Assembly (NCBI RefSeq): GCF_025698545.1
Contig: NC_068576.1
Location: 51,742,390 to 51,806,389, forward strand
Direction: 5' to 3'
Origin: Gossypium raimondii
Taxonomy: Eukaryota; Streptophyta; Magnoliopsida; Malvales; Malvaceae
DNA length: 64,000 bases
Below the pieces are notes generated by a model. It saw only the letters and a program-made list of their open reading frames with translations. It had not been told where the DNA came from and did no database searches. Each line of letters opens with the position of its first letter. Position 1 is the stretch's first letter. Below, piece after piece: positions 57,018-64,000 of this stretch. Made by a program: the position numbers and the translations under genes.

Positions 57018-58435
57018 ATGGATTACAGTAGAGATAATGTAGTTCATGTAATTCCAAATCCGATAGACCCTTCAGTTTGGGCAACAGAAGAAGATTACCG
57101 TGCTTGGAACAGTGAAGAAACCTTTAACGACACACCTTCTAATTTCAGCTACGACCAAAGACAACCTCAATCGCGGTCCAATTCAGACATGCCACCAAAC
57201 AAGAAATCAAGAAATTCCCAGGATTTAAATTCTAGGTCCAAAGCCATAGGCAAAATGTTTTTCAAGACCAAGCTTTGTTGCAAGTTCAGGGCTGGCACTT
57301 GCCCATACATTAAAAACTGTAACTTTGCTCATAGCATTGAAGAGCTTCGACGCCCACCTCCTAATTGGCAAGAAATAGTGGCTGCTCATGAAGAAGAGAA
57401 AGGGATTTTGGCAGAGCCAAGAGAGGAATTCCACATTCCTTCTTTGGGGTCTAATAGTTTTTCAGGGGAAACACAGAGGTCATATAAAGGAAGGCATTGC
57501 AAAAAGTTTTACACTGAGGAAGGGTGTCCTTATGGTGATAATTGCACATTTTTGCATGACGAGCAGTCAAAGAATCGAGAGAGTGTGGCTATAAGTTTGG
57601 GACCTGGAGGATATGGTGGTGGCGGGGGAGGGGGAGGAGGTGCTGCTAGTGGCGGTTGTGGGAGTGGATCGAATGTTAAACCATCTAATTGGAAGACCAG
57701 GATTTGTAATAAGTGGGAACTTACCGGGTACTGCCCGTTTGGAAATAAATGTCATTTTGCTCGTGGAGTTGCTGGTACGGTTTATTGATTGTTTAACCGT
57801 TTTACTTTTCCTTTTTATCTCTTCTTGGTTTAGATAAATGCTCCCATTTACGGAAAAGTAGCTGTAAATTTTCAATTCCCTTGAGCATGATGGAATTTTC
57901 TGCTGTTGTCTTTAAGTGGGTAGATATCCAATAAAACAAACGATGATATTTATAGTTTTCTTCCTTGACAGCAACCATATAGTTTACTAATCATTGATGA
58001 GTAGAAGGTGAGTTGGACACAAGTTAATGCTGGACTGTTATCATGGTAGAGCGCACTTGTTAAGTGAGATCATGAACTTGTTACAGGCATACGCTTGTAC
58101 TCTTATGTGCTTTAGCGTGCATTTTATTTGATGGAAACAAGCTTTAATTGGGGAGTTGTTTTGGTCTGCTTTTGCTATAGGGATGAACATTTCTTGTTTA
58201 TACAGAGCTACACAGACATGGAGGTGCCCTTGGGGATACAGAAGCTAAGGATTCTTTTGTTGCCCCTTTCGATTCAAAGCAAGCGGGAGGAGCGCCTTTA
58301 AAGACGCCTGCAGATACTATGGCTGCATCAATCCCTTCAGTTCCACTTTCAGATCTTGGAGTTCCTTCACAGCGAACATATTGTACTCCAGAAACCAGGA
58401 CAAACAACTCCCCACAATTGGAAGGGTCCAGATAA
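57018..58435 (+). CDS. C3H12: CCCH zinc-finger protein (C3H12-like) with altered third finger
   Basis: Two exons, 57018-57774 and 58206-58435, give 328 residues. The start is the ATG at 57018; an upstream in-frame GTG is not a start. Tandem CCCH fingers bind RNA in related plant proteins. Finger 1: KLCCKFRAGTCPYIKNCNFAH (ligands 87/95/101/105). Finger 2: CKKFYTEEGC-PYGDNC-TFLH (161/170/176/180). Finger 3: CNKWELTGYC-PFGNKC-HFAR, in which Arg249 stands where the zinc-binding His is expected. A glycine run (GYGGGGGGGGG, about 199-208) lies between fingers 2 and 3. Exon 2 encodes a Ser/Pro-rich tail ending PQLEGSR. Everything else aligns with the At1g32360 protein as I remember it. Codon 249 is CGT, one transition from CAT. 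Confidence 0.88.
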
Positions 58436-59435
58436 AATCAGTCGGATATATGGAGACTGGATCGATGATTTTGAATAAACTCTGTTGTTATGGCAAACAA
58501 GAGATGAGAGCTGAAATTCCTTGCAAGTGAGAAAGTGAATAATTTAGATATTACCAGGACAGTTGTGTCATTTACCCTTTAGCTTATGTGATGTGGGAAA
58601 TTTTTTTCATTGCTCACTTATAGCTTTCAAATAATTGACATATTTTTATTATTTAGTTTAATTAATTTTGATTTTAGTATTCTATGGATAATATTTTATA
58701 TGGGTATAATGTTGTCTAATTTGTTGGAAAACAAGTTAAATTATGGACTACAATGAAAATTTTGCATTCTTAAACATTAGGATTATTCTAATAATTGAAT
58801 TAGGAACTAGATTTACCTTGAAGCACAAGAAACAACTTATATATTTCATTCTAGGGTTTAGTATTATTATTATTATTTATGGCTTTAAGCGGGGATTTTG
58901 AATTTTGGCTGTAGCCGCAGAACGACGGTTTTTGGTTTTTTTTTTAGCTTTTCTTTGAATTTTTAATAATATTTCTTTTGAGCATAATTTTCCTTTATGT
59001 ATTCTTTAAAATTACGAGTAATTAAATTTTAATTCTAACTTTAGGCGGATAACTAATTTAGTGTTTGAACTGTGAGACTTTGAAATTATACGTTTAATTC
59101 TACAGTTTAGGAGATAAATTCAGTCGTCTCATAACGTTGTTTTAGCATCAAAGATGATATACAGTTGTTGAACCGATGTGATTCGTAATTGTCATGTTTG
59201 GTTCACTAAAGAACAAATTGACATGACCAATTGAGTGAGTAGTTGAATCCGTCAAGGGAGTTAACGATCAAATTTAATCGACCTACGAAGTTAAGATCGT
59301 TGATTTGAGTCGGATTCTTCTAGTTCGTAAGGCGGCAAAGGAATTAGATTGTGGAAGTTGATTTCAAGGTTATTCACTTGGTAAGAATTACCTGTCGATC
59401 TATTCCCGCAATTAATTTACATACAGAAAGATTAG
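58436..59435. other. CCCH-gene 3' flank and spacer
   Basis: About 1 kb. The first 200 bp are probably 3' untranslated sequence; the rest is AT-rich with an ATT run (about 58863-58877). No gene supported. Confidence 0.45.
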
Positions 59436-61270
59436 TGGTTTGAACATGTTCGAAGTTGAAGTCAAAATCTTTCCTAAAGCTGAAGCTTTTGTTATATCAG
59501 TTTACTCAAATTTTTGGTCATAACAAATCTGGCTATCAGGTAAATACTCAAAAAACTAAGATTTTTTTCTCTAAGAATGTGACACAAGATTTGAATTTGA
59601 GTATCAGTGGTGGTCTTGGTTTCTCCCATGTGGATAATTTGGGAAAGTATTTAGATGTTCCACTACTTCATCAAAGAGTGACAAAAGACATTTTCCAATA
59701 TATAATGGATAACATGAGAAAAAAAAATGGCAGGATGGAAGGCTAAGCTACTTTTGCTAGCAGGTCGAATAACGTTAGTTAAAGCAGTATTAGCAGCTAT
59801 CTCTATTTATGCTATGCAGTTGATGGTAATCCCGAAAGGAGTTTGCGCTAAAATGGAGAGGATCATTCCTAGTTTTGTCTGGGGTCATATTGAGAAAAAA
59901 GGGATAAGTCTTGTGGAATGGAAAGAAATTTGTAAAGATACAAAAAACGATGGCCTTGGTTCAAGAAATGTGGATTTTTGGAGAGATAATTGGGTGAAGG
60001 AGTGGGGTCCTCTTGTGGATGTTTGTACACAACCCGAGTTTATACCTGATAATCTCGTTTCAGTGTCAGACATGGTATCACCGTGTGGGGATTGGAATTG
60101 GGATTTGTTCAAATCTGTCTTGCCGAGTCCAGTGGTGTTGAACATTTCAGCTTATAAACCTACTTCATCACATGATATGGATGATCTTCTTGGATGGGGT
60201 ATTGATAACAAGAACATATTCACGATTCACTCTGCATATGACTTTATTTGTGGACTAGAGATTAATGGTCGTGATAAAATCTGGTATTTTCCAAGTCCTT
60301 AAAAGGTACGAGTTTTTCCCTGACTTGTTTTTTTAAACAAAGCACTTCCTAATTATGTAAGAGCAAGAAGACACCTTACTTTGGATACAAACTGCAAAGT
60401 GTGTGGGAAATCAACAGATACCACTAATCATGTTCTAAGACATTGTTTCCTAAGTGTAGCGGCATGGATGGTGGTGATCAAACCAGAAAAAAGACAGGAA
60501 TTTTTTAAATCTCAGTATGGAGGATTGGATTGAGATTAACTTATCCGACTCCAATTATTTTGCACGTAATTTTGATGATTGGCCTACTCTTTTTGGTGTT
60601 ATCTGTTGGCAATTATGGACAGATTTCATTGAAGGGGTTAATATCTTGGAGAAGAGTTATAGAATGCGGGATGAGTTTTTTTAGCTCAACCGAGAAACAA
60701 TGAGTTTGTTCAAGCAAAGGGAAAACAAAACTTGCAGTTTCGTAGGGTGGCATCCACATGGGGAAGGATGGTATAAGGTAAACACTGATGGTGCTATGTA
60801 TAAAATGTCTAGTAGTTATCCGGGATAACCATGGTACGTGGATTTTTGGCTTCTTCAAATATATTGGTTGTTGTTCTACGCTAAACGCCGAACTTTGGAA
60901 AGCTCTAGAGGGTCTTCAATTTGCTTGGAGTCTAGGTTTTCAAAGGGTTGCGCTTGAGATGAATAGTATGAGTGCAATTTAGTTAATTCAAGATGAATCA
61001 GTTAAGTTACATCATTCAACAATGTTGTTAGCTATTAAAGAAATGATTTAACGTCCTTGGAGGATTAAGGTGACACATATATTCAGATAAGGTAACCAAG
61101 TTGTTGATGGTTTGGCAATAATGGCATTCACAAGGCCTTTGGGCATGTATGGATATAAGCAATCCCCAGATGAAATCCTTCAAAAACTACATGATGATTG
61201 TCACGAAATGACTTGACCCCGTCTAATCTAGCTATGGTTTTATCCTTCTTAACATACCAAAAAAAAATGA
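59436..61270 (+). mobile_element. Decayed L1-type LINE (RT end, zf-RVT, RNase H)
   Basis: ORF2 remnants in order. RT C-terminal part: KTKIFFSKNVTQDLNL, GKYLDVPLLHQRVTK, AGWKAKLLLLAGRITLVKAV, CAKMERIIPSFVWGH. Then SRNVDFWRDNWVKEWGPL and a zf-RVT-like part (TIHSAYDFICGLEI; CKVCGKSTDTTNHVLRHC). Then an RNase H-like part (GWYKVNTDGAM, TLNAELWKALEGLQFAWSLG, GNQVVDGLAIMAF). Several stops and frameshifts separate them, and a segment between the RT end and DFWRDNW seems deleted. A poly(A) run (about 61259-61267) marks the 3' end. The 5' end is truncated near 59436. Confidence 0.82.
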
Positions 61271-61965
61271 TCAATCTAATTTTTGAGACTACCCTACTTA
61301 CTATACTGCAAAATTAATTTAATTTTAATTTAAGCGTAAAAATTTAATTTCGATACATTCGACACCCATTACACATTTTAAAGAATCCCTAGCTATCGAC
61401 ATCTTGGCTGTAAAACTTTTATGCATGAATATTCCCTCCCTGGCTGGGAATAAGAAGTTTGTATGACTGCTGTAGATTCCGCCCTTGTTATCAAATATTA
61501 TTAACAAATGACCCTTTTTAATCTGAAAAAGAACAAAACTTCTACTCTGTTAAAGTTACCATTTTCAAGGAAACCTTTGTTTTAACTACAAGTTCAAATC
61601 TTCTTAACCTTCAGATTGACTATATAATCAAGTAATTATCCAACTAAATGGATGGATTAGTATTTAGTGCATGTAAAAAAAGTTTCAGATAGATTGAAGC
61701 AAAAGGAACCACATACTAAATACGGAATGTTGTAGTTTGCCATGGTGTGGTTTCAATAATGTCATTGGTTGGCAACAATAGTAAACAGAGCAAAGTCACA
61801 CAAAGGACTCGCTCAATAGCCATAAATATAATGCTTACCAAGCATCCATGAGCTTTCAAATTACTTAATAGTACATTGACATGCCACCCTTTTTTTTCCC
61901 CTTCACAAAAAAAAAAAACCCAAGATCTCATTCTTTTCTTTTTTCTTCATTTTCATTTCTCATCA
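61271..61965 (+). promoter_or_regulatory. ATL gene upstream region
   Basis: Spacer after the LINE tail, then the presumed promoter and a T/C-rich leader (61880-61960). An in-frame upstream start at 61876 would add 30 residues of low complexity and is judged less likely than the ATG at 61966. Confidence 0.4.
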
Positions 61966-62901
61966 ATGCAAATTTACGAGGCCGGAATGATCGACATTCT
62001 GGTCATTGCTACCTTTATTATTTCAATGTCACCGTCATTTTGTTATGCCAGACCACCCACATCAGACTTTAGCTTGCCAGCACCTGTAACCGTAGCAGTA
62101 ATTTTCTTCATTTCTTTCTCCTTCGGTTTTTTAACATTATACTTTTGTAGGTGTATCCTAGAGAGTCTTGCAAGTCTTTGGAATAATCAGCGTAACCCTT
62201 CACCTCCGGTTGATGTAGCTCCGGCAGCAGGTGAAAATATTAGTAACGGCCTTGATCCTGAGCTAATACAAGCATTTCCAACATTCTATTATTCCACTGT
62301 CAAAGAGTTTCGTCGTGAAAAGTATGGCCTAGAATGTGCTATTTGCTTGGGAGAGTTCGAGGACGAGGATATGCTTCGTCTTTTGACAATTTGTTTCCAT
62401 GTTTTTCATAAAGAGTGTGTTGATCTTTGGCTTGAATCTCATAAAACTTGTCCAGTTTGTCGAGGAGAGTTAGATGTGCTTAGTAAGAAATCCCCTTTAC
62501 TGATTCGTAGCAATTCCATGCATGAAATTTCAACAAATGCTGAAAGTTCAGCAAATCAAAGTCCAGTTGAAGATTCTGTTTGCATTGACATTAAAGATGA
62601 TAACGATGAGAAAGTTGATGGAGAAGATAAAGTACAAGTCACCTCAAGTACAAAAGAACAACAATCTAGAAAAAACGAAAGAATGGAAAATTTTTCTAGG
62701 TCTCATTCTACGGGTCACTCCATAGGTAGAGCTAAAGAAGAAGATAGATATACCCTCAGATTGCCTGAGCACATTAAAATAAAAATTGTCAGGGGACATC
62801 ATGCTGCAAGAAGTTGTACTGTGTTTGGTGAATTTACGAGCCCCTCGAACGACAGACACAGAGGTTCTGGTGAACCGTCAGAGACTCGCATAGGAGATTG
62901 A
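61966..62901 (+). CDS. ATL-type RING-H2 E3 ubiquitin ligase
   Basis: Single exon, 311 residues, typical of the intron-less ATL family. The N-terminal hydrophobic stretch (about 9-28) may be a signal peptide; a membrane span lies at about 40-62. The GLD signature GLDPELIQAFPTFYYS starts at residue 95. The RING-H2 domain has zinc ligands C124, C127, C143, H145, H148, C151, C162 and C165, with the WL (DLWLESH) before the last pair. The usual proline two residues before the third ligand is replaced by threonine (LTICFHVFH). The C-terminal half is acidic and then basic, ending with a conserved-looking patch (RLPEHIKIKIVRGHHAARSC). ATLs are membrane-bound ligases often induced by stress or elicitors; the substrate is unknown. 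Recalled neighbour order suggests the At1g32361 relative. No break. Confidence 0.9.
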   Translation: MQIYEAGMIDILVIATFIISMSPSFCYARPPTSDFSLPAPVTVAVIFFISFSFGFLTLYFCRCILESLASLWNNQRNPSPPVDVAPAAGENISNGLDPELIQAFPTFYYSTVKEFRREKYGLECAICLGEFEDEDMLRLLTICFHVFHKECVDLWLESHKTCPVCRGELDVLSKKSPLLIRSNSMHEISTNAESSANQSPVEDSVCIDIKDDNDEKVDGEDKVQVTSSTKEQQSRKNERMENFSRSHSTGHSIGRAKEEDRYTLRLPEHIKIKIVRGHHAARSCTVFGEFTSPSNDRHRGSGEPSETRIGD

Positions 62902-64000
62902 AATCGATAAACAAAGATAGGATTTTCACGATACCCATAGAAAATTCTGAATAGAATTTATTGACAACCTTCACCACTCTAATGTTTTAAACTAACAGGA
63001 CTTAATTCAATATTCCTTGAACCGGTAATTTGAGAAAAAAGGACGAGGGGATCATTCAATCATAAAACTGCTCATTGGAATCAATCTACAGAATTGAAAC
63101 TTGGTTCTTCCAGTTATTTTCTGAGCGTTTCAAGAGTTTGATTCTTTACGTTCTAAAATATGAGCAAAGTTCAACAATGTGTGATACCATTGAACAACAA
63201 TCCAAAAGGTTCAGCAAGGGACTTTCAATATTACCTTCTGTTGCTGAAACTGAAAGTCGAGACATCTTTGGTGAAATGGATTTAAATATGGCAATTTAAT
63301 TACATCAAACTTTTCATACTTTTATAACTCACACGAAACAAAGAGGTAAATTTTCGAGGTCTGCAATGGAGTCAGATTTTACATCAAGTATAAGATTTCC
63401 TGTTATATAACTTGACTTGCACATCTACCTAACTGCTGGTAAGGCATTTTTTTGAAAGTTCTTATGTATGGTTGTACCATCCACCATTGATGAACTGGAA
63501 ATACTTATAAAGATTCTAGGTGTCATGATTGATTGGCCCAAAAAAGCAAAAAAATAGCCATTTTCAAATATTAAGGTTTCTTATGTCCAATTGCTAGAAT
63601 ATACCTTTCATTATGCTTAAAAATAAGATTAAAGTTTTTAATATAACATTTATATATAATTTCAGAGTTAAAATTTAAATTACTATATAAATCATACGAA
63701 GTCTACTATAGCAAGGTTTTAGAGTAAATATGGAAGTTGTCTTTGTTGGCTTAGTTTACAACTAATTTGTATTCTTCGATTGTATATATTAAATTTTTAA
63801 TGAATTTCTTCAAATAAATTTTAATAAATATTGTAATTAATTAAAATATTTTTAAAAATATGTAATTAATTTTATTTAATTTTAAAATATTTAATACTAA
63901 AATAATATAAAAATTAATCATGATTTGGATATTAACATTGATATCTTATAATTTAATAATAATATTATTAATTTCTTACAGGTTTTTATTATATATTATT
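62902..64000. other. ATL 3' flank and AT-rich end of window
   Basis: Probable 3' untranslated region and spacer. A 74-codon open frame at 63075-63299 shows no recognised domain and is not called. From 63600 on, the sequence is extremely AT-rich with no structure seen. Confidence 0.45.

Noticed and set aside
61876-61965. Upstream ATG extension of the ATL protein
   Set aside because: It would add low-complexity residues encoded by a T/C- and A-rich leader before a proper signal-like N-terminus.
1-64000. tRNA, rRNA or CRISPR features
   Set aside because: No cloverleaf-like or rRNA-like stretch was recognised, and CRISPR arrays do not occur in plant nuclear DNA; the direct repeats seen are transposon arrays.

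Overview
This is nuclear DNA from a flowering plant: split genes with GT-AG introns, plant-only gene families, AT-rich spacers and nested transposons. The proteins are eudicot-like. The CACTA, LINE and LTR relics look like those I associate with cotton (Gossypium, Malvaceae), but that is a judgement from memory and no search was run.

Ten host genes are present. From left to right they are: the 3' end of a SYP2-type Qa-SNARE (+, 282-987); a PIG-X GPI-mannosyltransferase subunit (-, 1643-2909); the APC/C regulator SAMBA (+, 3692-5059); the atypical MAP kinase kinase MKK10 (-, 5953-6915); a class A1 heat-stress factor (-, 8010-12315); an RWD/RBR ubiquitin ligase of the NHL8 type (+, 14996-18707); an ABCB2/ABCB10-type ABC transporter (+, 28325-34369); a two-RRM nucleolar-type RNA-binding protein like RBM34/Nop12 (-, 34949-37467); a CCCH zinc-finger protein (+, 57018-58435); and an ATL-type RING-H2 protein (+, 61966-62901). 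Exon joins were set by hand from reading frame, GT-AG borders and remembered family sequences; the summed coding length of every complete gene is divisible by three.

As I recall them, the Arabidopsis relatives lie in two small blocks, At1g32310-At1g32361 (SAMBA, MKK10, HSFA1D, NHL8, C3H12, ATL) and At5g46840-At5g46860 (RRM protein, PIG-X, SYP22). The window therefore looks like an unsplit version of one ancestral segment that was later partitioned by gene loss after genome duplication in Arabidopsis. The genes are not a pathway; what links them is conserved order.

Two stretches are transposon-rich. 18.7-28.3 kb holds a foldback MITE with long terminal inverted repeats (19981-20454), a larger inverted-repeat structure around a gene-like fragment, LTR-element fossils (about 22.0-24.7 kb), and a near-perfect 768-bp palindrome upstream of the ABCB gene. 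37.9-55.9 kb holds a 5'-truncated LINE and then a 16.2-kb CACTA transposon (39621-55867) with matching ends and a 3-bp AAT target duplication. The CACTA carries two kinds of subterminal repeat arrays, a telomere-like tract, a probable non-coding spliced leader, decayed TnpD-type and Transposase_24-type genes, and a nested gag-bearing LTR element (45360-48949) that appears to lack reverse transcriptase and integrase. A second decayed LINE lies at about 59.44-61.27 kb. I see no rRNA, tRNA or CRISPR. The most unusual items are the CACTA architecture, the gag-only nested element, the lost zinc ligand in the CCCH protein, and the non-RD MKK10 kinase.
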